31,431 bases of DNA from JAZLEZ01 sp045615505 (lineage in GTDB: Bacteria > Spirochaetota > Spirochaetia > Sphaerochaetales > Sphaerochaetaceae), in the NCBI GenBank assembly GCA_045615505.1, contig JAZLEZ010000040.1:1-31431 (forward strand). The letters are read 5' to 3'. The translations under genes and the position numbers were made by a program. The notes under the pieces are model-generated. The model was not told the origin of the DNA. It ran no database searches and saw only the letters and a list, made by a program, of their open reading frames with translations. This document shows, one piece after another, positions 8,123 to 16,539 of this stretch (within the stretch, counting starts at the first letter, position 1; each line of letters starts with the position of its first letter).

Positions 8123-8199
8123 CAAATAACAAATAAGCTGACAGAATCAGTCAGGAGTGAGAACAATTGTCTTTTTATTCCTTTCTTTTTCCGTTTCAT
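8122..8199 (-). CDS. pyrL: Putative pyr leader peptide (25 aa)
   Basis: A 26-codon ORF from ATG 8199 to TGA 8124-8122. It starts MKRKKKGIKRQ and ends in a hydrophobic LFVI. The 3' half is U-rich in RNA and contains the hairpin CTGAC/GTCAG (minus strand, 8154-8138). The stop touches the attenuator stem, so a ribosome at the stop would cover the terminator's 5' arm. No Shine-Dalgarno precedes the ATG, which lies eight bases after the -10 box, so the transcript may start almost at the AUG. An in-frame TTG at 8166 is an alternative start. The layout matches the enterobacterial pyrBI leader; the peptide sequence itself is not one I recognise. Confidence 0.65.
   Translation of the reverse strand: MKRKKKGIKRQLFSLLTDSVSLFVI
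8138..8154 (-). promoter_or_regulatory. Candidate transcription-pause hairpin in the pyr leader
   Basis: CTGAC and GTCAG form a five-base-pair stem with a seven-base loop. The next 16 RNA bases are 10 U, ending at the leader stop. In the E. coli pyrBI leader, RNA polymerase pauses at a similar U-rich stretch when UTP is scarce. Confidence 0.5.
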
Positions 8200-8207
8200 C
8201 GGAATTG

Positions 8208-8236
8208 ATTTTACAAAAATCCGATTTGATTTACAA
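8208..8236 (-). promoter_or_regulatory. pyr operon promoter
   Basis: On the minus strand TTGTAA (8236-8231) and TAAAAT (8213-8208) are spaced by 17 bases. Transcription would start near 8201-8199, at or next to the leader ATG. No PyrR-binding-type sequence was seen downstream. Confidence 0.65.
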
Positions 8237-8278
8237 CACTTATTTGTACCTTGTCTGTTATAAGTTGCGACAAATCAA

Positions 8279-8284
8279 TATAAT
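8279..8284 (+). promoter_or_regulatory. -10 box for the metallo-hydrolase gene
   Basis: A perfect TATAAT, 35 bases before the GTG start chosen for the downstream gene. The -35 region (TGTTAT at 8256-8261, 17-base spacing) is weak. It is divergent from the pyr promoter. Confidence 0.5.
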
Positions 8285-8318
8285 CAGAAGTAAAAAAAGA
8301 AAACTTTCGGAGATAAAA

Positions 8319-9197
8319 GTGTACGAATTGATTCAGATTTCAGAACATGACTATTACATTGAATGCCCTGCCAAAGTCGGAATTGTTAGAGTATCCGAAA
8401 ATGAAGTTGTATTGATTGACAGCGGAAACGATAAGAGTACAGGAAAAACTGTTTTGAAAATTCTTGAGTCTCAGAACTGGAATCTGAAATCCATATTGCT
8501 TACCCATTCTCATGCAGATCATATCGGAGGAAATAATGTAATCCAAAGCAGAACCGGTTGCTCAATCTATGCAAGCGGTATCGAAAGTGCATTGAGTAAC
8601 TATCCTGAACTTGAGCCTTCTATGCTTTACGGCTCTTTTCCTCTTCCCGAATTAAGATGTAAATTTCTGGAAGCTCAAAAAAGCAATGTCCTTCCGCTGA
8701 CAGATGATGTTCTACCCGAAGGATTCAAAGCAGTTAAACTTGACGGACATACAACAGAAATGACCGGTTATCTGACTCCGGACGGAACATTTTACATAGG
8801 AGATTGTCTTGCATCGGAAGAAAACCTGATAAAACATCCTGTAACTTTCATTACTCAGGTTTCACATTATATTCAAACATTGAAAAAACTTCCCGAAATT
8901 GAAGCAGAATATTATGTTCCCTCCCATGCTCCGGTATGCAATGACATAAGAGAACTTGCTTTGCACAACTTAAATACCGTCAATAAAATAGCAAATCTTA
9001 TCATGGATATGAGCAGCCAAGGAGTTACTTTTGAGACACTTCTGAATAATCTTATGGATTACTTCGGAATTCCCGGCAATCCCGTTCAGTATTACCTTAT
9101 AGGAAGCACAGTAAAAGCATATCTGAATTATCTTCTGGAAACAGACAGAATTAGCTATTTCTTCGACGGCTCAAAAATGCTTTGGAAAACCTTATAA
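8319..9197 (+). CDS. Metallo-beta-lactamase-fold hydrolase
   Basis: 292 aa from GTG 8319. The metal motif THSHADH (His63, His65, Asp67, His68) is intact, followed by a GHTTEMTGY segment and FYIGD as further metal-ligand regions. The last ~90 residues may form a small helical domain. The substrate is unknown; glyoxalase II-like or similar thioester hydrolases share this fold. The GTG is chosen because CGGAG (8308-8312) is six bases upstream and the -10 box lies ahead of it. An open frame back to 8157 would run through the promoter and codes for unlikely sequence. Its stop overlaps the convergent solute-binding gene by six bases. Confidence 0.85.
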   Translation: MYELIQISEHDYYIECPAKVGIVRVSENEVVLIDSGNDKSTGKTVLKILESQNWNLKSILLTHSHADHIGGNNVIQSRTGCSIYASGIESALSNYPELEPSMLYGSFPLPELRCKFLEAQKSNVLPLTDDVLPEGFKAVKLDGHTTEMTGYLTPDGTFYIGDCLASEENLIKHPVTFITQVSHYIQTLKKLPEIEAEYYVPSHAPVCNDIRELALHNLNTVNKIANLIMDMSSQGVTFETLLNNLMDYFGIPGNPVQYYLIGSTVKAYLNYLLETDRISYFFDGSKMLWKTL

Positions 9198-10100
9198 GCA
9201 GAAAACATCAAAATCAGGCAGATTTCCGCCTATTGCCTCGGGTGCAAGAGACATTAATACTTCGTAATATCCCAAAAGCTCTTTTTCTGCTTGCCTGCCC
9301 TCTTTGAATACTATGGCACAATCTTTTATTGAAGCTCTTGCAAGGTCTGCTTTCATAATACCCTTTTCTTCGATTATCTTTGCAGTTTCATCGGCATCGG
9401 AAAGAACCTTGCGAATAGAGTTTTCATAGTCTTTTTTTACACTCTCAACAAGTTTCGGATTCTGTAAAGCAAATTTTGCCGATACTACCAGCACACTCAT
9501 AGGATACTGCTTGAAAGCAGTCCGTTCTTCCCAATATTTCTGAACATCGGCGATTATACGGATATCGGGGTTTTTATTAACTGCCATATTTACAAAAGGT
9601 TGTGGCAGAATAGCCAAACTGCACTTTCCTGCAATCAGCATTTGTGCCAGTTGGACAGGAGCTGTAATACTGTAATTTCTCTTATATTCCGGAAACAGCA
9701 AATTAGCCATATGATCCGGTGTTCCGCCAGCTCCGGGAACATACAACTCCGATGCAGCATTATCAGAGCCTAAAACAGACAGCATTCCTTCTCCGACAAT
9801 TGCTACAAATTTAATATTCACACCTTTATTGAAAACATTTAAAGCAGTATTTGCAGGAAGAACAGCCATATCCAATTCACCGTTTACAAGTTTTGAAATG
9901 GTTTCATTCGGAGACGGATAAACAGACACATCTATGTATTCCGGCAGCATTGCACTGGAGAAACCCGTTGGACCCTGCATTACTCCCAAATTTACCTTAA
10001 ATGAGTGTTCTTCCCGTTCTCCTGCCGGATTTGCAAACAAGCAGATAGAGAAAAAAGAAACAAAAATAACGATAAAAAAAACTTTTTTCATACAGGACAT
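9192..10100 (-). CDS. Orphan ABC-type solute-binding protein (SsuA/ThiY-like fold)
   Basis: Exported binding protein of about 302 aa. It has a hydrophobic signal segment (KKVFFIVIFVSFFSICLFA) and then a mature part starting near NPAGE. ELDMAVLPANTALNVF and LYVPGAGGTPDHM resemble the ligand-cleft segments of the nitrate/sulfonate/thiamine-precursor binding-protein group. The ligand cannot be assigned. The start is ATG 10100, with AGGAGG ten bases upstream; ATG 10091 is a second option. No permease or ATPase gene is adjacent, so it must use a distant partner or act otherwise. It lies 56 bases after the ZIP transporter gene in the same direction. Confidence 0.75.
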   Translation of the reverse strand: MSCMKKVFFIVIFVSFFSICLFANPAGEREEHSFKVNLGVMQGPTGFSSAMLPEYIDVSVYPSPNETISKLVNGELDMAVLPANTALNVFNKGVNIKFVAIVGEGMLSVLGSDNAASELYVPGAGGTPDHMANLLFPEYKRNYSITAPVQLAQMLIAGKCSLAILPQPFVNMAVNKNPDIRIIADVQKYWEERTAFKQYPMSVLVVSAKFALQNPKLVESVKKDYENSIRKVLSDADETAKIIEEKGIMKADLARASIKDCAIVFKEGRQAEKELLGYYEVLMSLAPEAIGGNLPDFDVFCL

Positions 10101-10156
10101 AATAATTGTACCTCCTGATAGAAATATACCTATAAAAGACTGATTCGTGTAGGAGA

Positions 10157-11017
10157 TTAAACATTTACAAGTACAAGACCTGTAAGAACACCTGTGAGAA
10201 TAAAGAATGCGGGAAGTTTGGATTTCCACATAAGTATAGCCTCCGGAACAAGCTCTCCGAAAACAACATAAAGCATGGCTCCGCCCGCAAAACTCAGCGA
10301 AATCGAAAGCATCAAAGGACTCATTACACCCAAAAAATAACCTAGCAACGCACCTATTACTGTAGGAACTCCTGATGCTGCTGTAACTAAAACAGCTTTG
10401 TTTTTACTCATACCTCCGGCAACAAGAGGAACAACAACAGCCATTCCCTCGGGGATATTGTGCAAACCGATTACAACGGCAATCAAAAAGCCCGAACCGC
10501 TGAATAAATCAGAATCACTGACTGCATAAGTTGCACCTATTACCATTCCTTCTGGTATATTATGAAGAGCAATGGATAAAGCCATTACTATTCCGGCTAC
10601 AAACAGTTCTGCATAGCTTGTTCCTGAATCTGATTTATGAACATTAAGGTGGTCTGCATGAATAAGCTCATCAAGATCATCAGCTGTCTTCGGATGCTCG
10701 TCATCTATATGCTTTACTTCAGGGTTCGTCGTTCTGTCTATCCATGCATTCAGAAGATAAACTACCCCATAACCGAGAAGAACTCCGAATACAACTATTC
10801 CCAAAGGTAAAACTTGTTCTGCGCCATCTGGGAAGAAAGCCTCTGGAATAAGATCGAATGATACTACGGCAAGCATTACTCCGCCGGCAAAACTCAAGAG
10901 AAGACTTACAACTTTATTTGAATCTCTTTTCAGTATGGCACCGACAATTCCGCCGAGTCCTGTTCCCAGAACACCAGAAATAAATGTAATTATAACTATC
11001 CAAAAAATGATACTCAT
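10157..11017 (-). CDS. ZIP-family divalent metal transporter
   Basis: 286 aa with about eight membrane segments. The two signature motifs HNIPEGM (152-158 and 186-192) carry the metal-binding His, Asn and Glu. A His/Asp-rich cytoplasmic loop at ~103-127 is typical of ZIP proteins. It probably imports zinc, iron or manganese; ZupT and GufA are related. A TATAAT on the minus strand (11044-11039) is a likely -10 box about 22 bases before the ATG. Transcription may continue into the orphan binding protein. Confidence 0.9.
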   Translation of the reverse strand: MSIIFWIVIITFISGVLGTGLGGIVGAILKRDSNKVVSLLLSFAGGVMLAVVSFDLIPEAFFPDGAEQVLPLGIVVFGVLLGYGVVYLLNAWIDRTTNPEVKHIDDEHPKTADDLDELIHADHLNVHKSDSGTSYAELFVAGIVMALSIALHNIPEGMVIGATYAVSDSDLFSGSGFLIAVVIGLHNIPEGMAVVVPLVAGGMSKNKAVLVTAASGVPTVIGALLGYFLGVMSPLMLSISLSFAGGAMLYVVFGELVPEAILMWKSKLPAFFILTGVLTGLVLVNV

Positions 11018-11120
11018 AAGACATTTACTATCCTACAAATTATAGCAGTTTTGGTAAATACTGAACATAAGAACAGTAGATGTATCTGTCTTGTATCATT
11101 CAGTCCTGACACCTTAGAAT

Positions 11121-11363
11121 ATGATTTTTTCAATATGGTCGGTAATTTATGTTGCTCTGTTTGCTCTTATTATCTGTAAGATGACCGAAAAGCAGATAAG
11201 TTCAGGAGCGCTGGGAAGAATCAACAGTAAATTTTGGGCAATAACGCTATTCACTTTGGCAGTAGCTCAGATAGGAGGAGTCATATATCTGTCTTCAACT
11301 GTCACCTATAGTGTTGCAGCCGTATGGGGACTGATAGGAATAGCCGCTGCAAGCTATTCTTAA
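11121..11363 (+). CDS. Small hypothetical membrane protein (80 aa)
   Basis: Two or three hydrophobic stretches (about 4-20, 38-56 and 62-78) separated by a short basic loop. I recognise no family. There is no good Shine-Dalgarno; TTAGAAT directly precedes the ATG. The frame is open, is flanked by independent units, and is followed by a strong bidirectional terminator, which makes a real gene plausible but unproven. Confidence 0.4.
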   Translation: MIFSIWSVIYVALFALIICKMTEKQISSGALGRINSKFWAITLFTLAVAQIGGVIYLSSTVTYSVAAVWGLIGIAAASYS

Positions 11364-11459
11364 AACAGGCTGATTTTCAAAATTACAACATTATATGCAG
11401 TAATGCTTGTTGTACCTGTGGACCTATAAGCTGAAACATTAACAGTCCAAACAGCAAAT

Positions 11460-11487
11460 AAAAAAACGGGATTTTTCCCGTTTTTTT
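11460..11487. terminator. Bidirectional intrinsic terminator
   Basis: A7CGGGA and TCCCGT7 form a hairpin with flanking A and T tracts usable on both strands. It separates the plus-strand small membrane ORF from the convergent DUF2812-like gene. Confidence 0.9.
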
Positions 11488-11488
11488 A

Positions 11489-12619
11489 TCATAACAATGC
11501 TTTTCTGAAGATCATAAGATGCTCAGGGCTTAAATTGAAACCGCTTCTGATCATAAGAATTCGGTTTCCGTTACATATTGAAAAAGAACCGGATTGAGAT
11601 TCAAATACATATTCCGTTCCGAGAAAAAGCTCAATATCCGGTTTTCTTACGGACCCGTCCGGAATAATCTGAGAAGCAACTGCATCCCGAAGTAATCTGT
11701 AATCTGAAGTAAATAAAGTGTAACTGACAAAGGATACATCACTAATGTGAGAATCGTCATACACGGAATCTCCTTCCTTAATCCCGAAACTCTCGTCAAA
11801 ACAATAAACTTCTTCACCGGCAAAAGACTCAGAAGAAACATATCTTGTAGTTCTGTAAACATTTGATGTATTCGCACCGAGATTTTCCAGCCTTACAGGA
11901 ATGTCATCAGAATATAGATGATAAACGGAAGTTCCTATCTTTATACGCTCTGAATGTCCTCTGTTCCTGAAAAAAGAATCACAGGCAAGAAACATGGCAA
12001 ACAGAAGCAGAACACAAGACAATATTTTTGTTGATGTATCCAGAATTCTGTTTTTTCTGCCGATAAAAAAACAATTTGCAAAAGCCATGAGACATAAAAC
12101 ACTGCACAGGACCAACAGCAAAACGAAAACAGCGGAAAAAGCAATGTACAAATTGTTTGTTACAACTTTTATCAAAGATGTGGAAAAAAGAAAATACAAA
12201 GCAGTTAGATATATTGTACAGAGCAGAAGATTCGAAAGACTCTTGAATTTTCCTCTTATCTGAGCCCTCTTCTCACTGCAATCATCAGCTGTAGGAACTG
12301 GAGATCTGAAAACTTCTTCTGTTAGGTAAACATGGCGTCTGCTGTCTTTCAGAGTTTCCTGTTTTCCGACACAAATACAATCCCAACCCTTTTTCCTGAT
12401 TCTTGTAAGTTCTTCTCTTACCTGAAGTTCAGTTGAAAATTCATTTCCTGCACGATAAAGCGTAAGAGCACAGACACGGCGTCCGTCGTAGGCTCTGTTT
12501 TCAAAGTAGAAATTATTTCCGACAACTTTTTTAAGAGCCTGTCCCTGTTCTGCCATCTGCTGAAGAAAAAAAGTCAGTTCCCCGTCTGTATGATATTTAA
12601 TCAGAAACTTTCGTATCAT
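11489..12619 (-). CDS. DUF2812-like membrane protein
   Basis: 376 aa. The N-terminal ~110 residues resemble DUF2812: a 'FFLQQMAEQGQALKKV...YFE' start, then a second 'ELTRIRKKGWDCI' half. Membrane segments follow at about 130-150, 157-182 and 193-212. A C-terminal ~150-residue domain with several Cys-poor beta-type stretches is probably outside the membrane. In Firmicutes such proteins often sit beside PadR-type regulators; none is present here. The role is unknown. It follows dppF by 71 bases past a hairpin, and its ATG has no Shine-Dalgarno, so whether it belongs to the peptide operon is unclear. Confidence 0.6.
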   Translation of the reverse strand: MIRKFLIKYHTDGELTFFLQQMAEQGQALKKVVGNNFYFENRAYDGRRVCALTLYRAGNEFSTELQVREELTRIRKKGWDCICVGKQETLKDSRRHVYLTEEVFRSPVPTADDCSEKRAQIRGKFKSLSNLLLCTIYLTALYFLFSTSLIKVVTNNLYIAFSAVFVLLLVLCSVLCLMAFANCFFIGRKNRILDTSTKILSCVLLLFAMFLACDSFFRNRGHSERIKIGTSVYHLYSDDIPVRLENLGANTSNVYRTTRYVSSESFAGEEVYCFDESFGIKEGDSVYDDSHISDVSFVSYTLFTSDYRLLRDAVASQIIPDGSVRKPDIELFLGTEYVFESQSGSFSICNGNRILMIRSGFNLSPEHLMIFRKALL

Positions 12620-12636
12620 AGGTTAAAAATGAAAGG

Positions 12637-12672
12637 GGTGTCTGTTTGGACTTAAAGCCCAATACAGACACC
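12637..12672 (-). terminator. Probable terminator after the peptide ABC operon
   Basis: GGTGTCTGT and ACAGACACC pair perfectly (nine base pairs), with an inner TTGG/CCAA extension. On the minus strand the stem is followed by a weak CCCTTTCATTTTT tract. It may allow some readthrough into the DUF2812-like gene. Confidence 0.6.
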
Positions 12673-12690
12673 AAACTGTGAACGGAATGT

Positions 12691-13665
12691 TTATATCTTA
12701 AACCCCATCTCCTGCTGCTTGAGAGGACAAGCAACGAAGTGGTTGGAAGATACTTCTATCAATTCCGGAACTCTGTTCTTACAAATCATGTCATTACATT
12801 CAAGACATCTTTTTGCAAATCTGCATTCTGCAGGCGGCTCAATAGGACTTGTAATTTCACCCATAAGCTTTACACGCTCTCTTCTGTGTCCCAGTTCAGG
12901 AATAGGAATTGCAGAAAGAAGAGCCTGTGTGTAAGGATGAATAGGATTCTCAAACAGTTCCTCTGCAGGTGCTTTTTCAACAATCTGCCCAAGGTACATA
13001 ACTGCAATATCATCAGAAAAGTGGTTTACAACACTTAAATCGTGTGTGATGAAAATGTATGTCAAACCGAGCTTTTCCTGAAGTTCCTTCAGCAAATTTA
13101 GAATCTGAGCCTGAATACTTACATCAAGAGCTGATACAGGTTCATCACAAATAATCAGCTTAGGCTCCATTGCAAGAGCACGCGCAATACCTATTCTCTG
13201 TCTTCTACCACCATCAAGTTCGTGGGGATATGTGTTTATGTATCTTTCTGCAAGACCAACTGTCTCCATAAGCTCAAGAACTCTTTTCTCAATGTCTTCC
13301 TTTTTTGTAAGGATTTTGTTTTCCTTTATAGGTTCTGCAATAATCTGGCTTACGGTTTTCTTAGGGTCAAGAGATGAAAACGGATCCTGAAAGATAATCT
13401 GCATATCCTTTCTCATATGACGCATTTCCCTTGAAGAAAGCTTCGTAATGTCCTTTCCTTCAAAAATCACTTCACCGCTGGTAGGCTCAATCAATCTGAG
13501 AATAACTCTTCCTGTTGTTGACTTTCCGCATCCGGATTCTCCGACAAGACCGAGTGTCTTACCTCTTTCGATTGTGAAATTAATATCATCAACTGCATGA
13601 AGCATTCCACGGGAGGTCTTAAAATACTTTTTAAGATTCTTTACTTCAAGAATATTATCAGCCAT
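12691..13665 (-). CDS. dppF: Di/oligopeptide ABC transporter ATP-binding protein (DppF/OppF)
   Basis: One of the two ATPases driving the peptide importer. 324 aa from ATG 13665. Walker A is GESGCGKST (42-50) and Walker B is LIICDEP. The signature loop reads LDGGRRQ instead of LSGGQRQ, a variant I know from some OppF/DppF proteins. The C-terminal oligopeptide-transport extension keeps the Cys-rich segment (CRFAKRC...C...C) thought to hold an iron-sulfur cluster. The start is set by GAGGAG eight bases upstream. It overlaps the dppD stop by eight bases; an upstream in-frame start at 13707 is rejected. Confidence 0.92.
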   Translation of the reverse strand: MADNILEVKNLKKYFKTSRGMLHAVDDINFTIERGKTLGLVGESGCGKSTTGRVILRLIEPTSGEVIFEGKDITKLSSREMRHMRKDMQIIFQDPFSSLDPKKTVSQIIAEPIKENKILTKKEDIEKRVLELMETVGLAERYINTYPHELDGGRRQRIGIARALAMEPKLIICDEPVSALDVSIQAQILNLLKELQEKLGLTYIFITHDLSVVNHFSDDIAVMYLGQIVEKAPAEELFENPIHPYTQALLSAIPIPELGHRRERVKLMGEITSPIEPPAECRFAKRCLECNDMICKNRVPELIEVSSNHFVACPLKQQEMGFKI

Positions 13666-14677
13666 TTCTCTTACTCCTCTCAATTTTGAACTTAGAATCC
13701 TGATCATACGCAGAACATGCTACATAATGTGTTCCGCCTACACATTTAAGCTCAGGAATAGCCTTTTTACAAGCTTCAGTTGCATAGTTACATCTCGGAG
13801 CAAAAGGGCATCCTACAGGAATCTCCGTAGGATCCGGCATCAGACCATGAATAGGCTTGAGTTTTGCCTGACGGTTCTTGATGTTCGGAAGTGAATTGAA
13901 AAGACCTTCCGTATAAGGATGCATTGTCTTTCCGAATACTTCTTCAAGAGACCCCTGTTCTACAATTCTGCCCGAATACATAACAGCAACATCATCACAT
14001 ACTTCAGCAACGATTCCCAAGTCATGTGTAATCATAATCATAGAAGTATCATACTTTTCCTTGAGTTCTGTCATAAGTTCAAGAACCTGTGCCTGAATTG
14101 TAACATCCAAAGCCGTTGTAGGCTCATCGGCAATCAGGAGCTTGGGATTACAGGCAAGAGCAATAGCAATAACTACACGCTGCTTCATTCCGCCTGAGAA
14201 CTGATGAGGATACTCATTTGCCCTCTGTCTGGGAATACCTACCAGTTCCAGCATATCACCGGCTTTTTCCAAAGCCTCTTCTTTTGAACACTTCTCATGA
14301 ATTTCAATGGATTCTGCAATCTGCTCACCTACTGTGAATACAGGGTTAAGAGCTGTCATAGGATCCTGAAATATCATTGAGATTTCCTTTCCTCTGACCT
14401 GTTCAAGTTCATCAACGGAAATGTCACGGACATCTCTTCCGTTGATTTCTATTTTTTTACACTCAACAACTCCGGGAGGATCCGGTACAAGACGGAGCAT
14501 GGCAAGTGCTGTTGTTGTTTTTCCTGCACCTGTTTCTCCTACAAGTCCGAGAGTTCTCTTATATCCGAGTTTTAGATTGATGCCGTTAACTGCATAAACG
14601 ATACCGTCTTCTGTTTCAAAACGAACATGAAGGTCTTCAATATTAAGAATTTCTTTATCTTCTTTTTTCATAGTCAA
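13658..14677 (-). CDS. dppD: Di/oligopeptide ABC transporter ATP-binding protein (DppD/OppD)
   Basis: Second ATPase of the importer, 339 aa if started at TTG 14677 or 337 aa from ATG 14671. Walker A is GETGAGKTT (47-55), the signature is FSGGMKQR, and Walker B is LLIADEPTTALD. The C-terminal CPFAPRCNYATEACKK region is the family's Cys-rich cluster segment. The start is uncertain: GGAGG lies seven bases before the TTG but 13 before the ATG, so the TTG is favoured by spacing. It lies 12 bases downstream of dppC. Confidence 0.92.
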   Translation of the reverse strand: MTMKKEDKEILNIEDLHVRFETEDGIVYAVNGINLKLGYKRTLGLVGETGAGKTTTALAMLRLVPDPPGVVECKKIEINGRDVRDISVDELEQVRGKEISMIFQDPMTALNPVFTVGEQIAESIEIHEKCSKEEALEKAGDMLELVGIPRQRANEYPHQFSGGMKQRVVIAIALACNPKLLIADEPTTALDVTIQAQVLELMTELKEKYDTSMIMITHDLGIVAEVCDDVAVMYSGRIVEQGSLEEVFGKTMHPYTEGLFNSLPNIKNRQAKLKPIHGLMPDPTEIPVGCPFAPRCNYATEACKKAIPELKCVGGTHYVACSAYDQDSKFKIERSKRNG

Positions 14678-14689
14678 TTCCCAACCTCC

Positions 14690-15580
14690 TTATCTTTTCA
14701 GTTTCGGGTCAAGGGCATCTCTGAGACCGTCACCGAGAAGGTTAAGACAGAGAACCGTAATCATAATAGCGATACCGGGGAAAAGAGTCATATAACTGTA
14801 GTCTCTGATATACAGTCTTCCCGCAGAAAGCATACTTCCCCATTCCGGAGCAGGAGCAGGAACACCAAGACCCAGAAATGACAGCTGAGCAGCGGAAATA
14901 ATAGCTGAACCTACACGGAGAGTTGCCTGAACGATAATCTGGGAAAGACAGTTGGGAATGATATGGACAAGAACAATCTTCCAGTCCGGCTGACCGATTG
15001 CACGGGCAGCCTCAACATATTCCTCTCCTCTGACAACAAGAACAGCAGCTCTTGCAACTCGGACAAACGGAGCCGTACTTGCAATACCTACGGCAATCAT
15101 CAGGTTAAGAGTACTCTTGCCAAGAGCCGAAACCACAGCTATTGCCATAAGGACTGAAGGAATGGATGAAAAAATGTCACATATTCTCATTACGACATTT
15201 TCAAAAGTTCCGCCGATATAACCTGCAGCTGAACCGAGAAGAACTCCTACTATCAAAGCTATAATAACTGCAACGACACCGACAGCAAGGGAATATCTTG
15301 CACCATAAATAATTCTGGCAAAAATATCACGCCCGAGTTCATCAGTTCCGCAAGGATGTTGAGCTGAAGGCCACTGCATTCTCTCTCTTACATTCATTCC
15401 TATAACATCTGTGTTGTAGTCATAAATCAACGGAGCTGAAAGAGCTGCCACGATAATGACGATAAGCAGAGCCAGACCTATGAGAGCTCCTTTGTTTTTT
15501 CTGAGCTGTCTCCATGCCATTCCCATTGTACTTCTTTTCTTGTAGAACTTGGAGGCTCTTATTTCAGTATTTTCTGACAT
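14690..15580 (-). CDS. dppC: Di/oligopeptide ABC transporter permease (DppC/OppC)
   Basis: Inner-membrane permease, 296 aa. It has an N-terminal OppC_N segment (KSKGALIGLALLIVI-type helix near 35-55) and about six helices. Its EAA loop for ATPase contact reads EEYVEAARAIGQPDWKIVLVH. The start is ATG 15580 with GGAGGAGTGAT ahead of it. The in-frame GTG at 15595 lies in the Shine-Dalgarno region and overlaps the dppB stop, so it is less likely. It pairs with DppB. Confidence 0.93.
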   Translation of the reverse strand: MSENTEIRASKFYKKRSTMGMAWRQLRKNKGALIGLALLIVIIVAALSAPLIYDYNTDVIGMNVRERMQWPSAQHPCGTDELGRDIFARIIYGARYSLAVGVVAVIIALIVGVLLGSAAGYIGGTFENVVMRICDIFSSIPSVLMAIAVVSALGKSTLNLMIAVGIASTAPFVRVARAAVLVVRGEEYVEAARAIGQPDWKIVLVHIIPNCLSQIIVQATLRVGSAIISAAQLSFLGLGVPAPAPEWGSMLSAGRLYIRDYSYMTLFPGIAIMITVLCLNLLGDGLRDALDPKLKR

Positions 15581-15591
15581 ATCACTCCTCC

Positions 15592-16521
15592 TCACTTTGT
15601 ATATTGCGCCTTGATTCTCGGATCAACATAGGCATAGACGATATCCACAAGAAGATTGACAACAGTTACAAGCATTGTAGTCATAACAAGAGCACCTGTT
15701 ACGGTAGGAATATCACGCTGATCGATTGCATCTACAACAAGTCTTCCTACTCCGGGCCATGCAAATACGGTTTCGGCGAGAACCGAGCCTCCGAGTACAT
15801 TTGAGAACTGAACACCGAAAATCGTGATAATAGGAATAAGAGCATTTCTGAGAGCATGATGCATGACAACCTTGTTTTCTGAAACACCCTTTGCACGGGC
15901 AGTTCTGAGATAATCCTGTCTGAGAACATCAAGCATTGAAGAACGTGTTGTTCTTGTAAGAAGAGCAGCTAGTCCTACTCCTACGGTAACAGCAGGAAGA
16001 ATAACGCTTATAACACCCTCTGCACCACCGGAAGGAAACCAACCGAGTTTCAGTGAAAAGAGGATGATAAGAAGAAGGCCGAGCCAGAAGTTCGGCATCG
16101 AAAGCCCCAGTAATGCAAGAACCATTGCAATGGTATCTTTCCACGAATTCTGGTTTACAGCAGCAACAATTCCGAGAGGAACCGATACCAATACTGCAAC
16201 TACCATGGCAATTGTAGCAAGTCTGAGAGTGTTAGGCAGACGCTGAAAATACAGCTGCATAACATCCATCTTGCTTATATATGACGTTCCGAGATTACCT
16301 CGGAGAAGATTTCCGATATATCTGAAATATCTCTCAACAAGAGATCCGTTCAGACCCATTTCTTCACGGAGAGCTTCCAGCTGTTCTTCCGTTGCATCAG
16401 GACCGGCGACCTGATAAACAGGGTCTCCTTCTGCCACATTCATAATGGCAAAAATAATGAATGCTACACCCAGCAAAACAGGGATCAGCATTATTAGTCG
16501 CTTGATTATATAGCGATGCAT
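15592..16521 (-). CDS. dppB: Di/oligopeptide ABC transporter permease (DppB/OppB)
   Basis: 309-aa permease with a typical N terminus (MHRYIIKRLIMLIPVLLGV), a periplasmic DPVYQVAGPDATEEQ loop, and the EAA loop DYLRTARAKGVSENKVVMHH. About six membrane segments. A stable hairpin separates it from dppA, and a TAAGGAG ribosome-binding site precedes the ATG. Confidence 0.93.
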   Translation of the reverse strand: MHRYIIKRLIMLIPVLLGVAFIIFAIMNVAEGDPVYQVAGPDATEEQLEALREEMGLNGSLVERYFRYIGNLLRGNLGTSYISKMDVMQLYFQRLPNTLRLATIAMVVAVLVSVPLGIVAAVNQNSWKDTIAMVLALLGLSMPNFWLGLLLIILFSLKLGWFPSGGAEGVISVILPAVTVGVGLAALLTRTTRSSMLDVLRQDYLRTARAKGVSENKVVMHHALRNALIPIITIFGVQFSNVLGGSVLAETVFAWPGVGRLVVDAIDQRDIPTVTGALVMTTMLVTVVNLLVDIVYAYVDPRIKAQYTK

Positions 16522-16539
16522 ATCTACTCCTTATTAAAA

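Noticed and set aside
8078..8125. TTG start giving pyrBI 16 extra residues
   Set aside because: The extension runs through the attenuator hairpin and its T tract; ATG 8077 has GGAGG at the right distance.
8123..8207. PyrR-binding attenuator in the pyr leader
   Set aside because: No PyrR-type conserved loop sequence and no antiterminator complementary to the terminator 5' arm was found.
8157..8318. Longer N terminus for the metallo-hydrolase
   Set aside because: It covers the gene's own -10 box and overlaps the antisense pyr leader; GTG 8319 has a good ribosome site and starts the conserved fold.
13180..13220. DppF signature loop LDGGRRQ instead of LSGGQRQ as a sign of inactivity
   Set aside because: I recall this variant in a recognised OppF/DppF subgroup, and both Walker motifs are intact.
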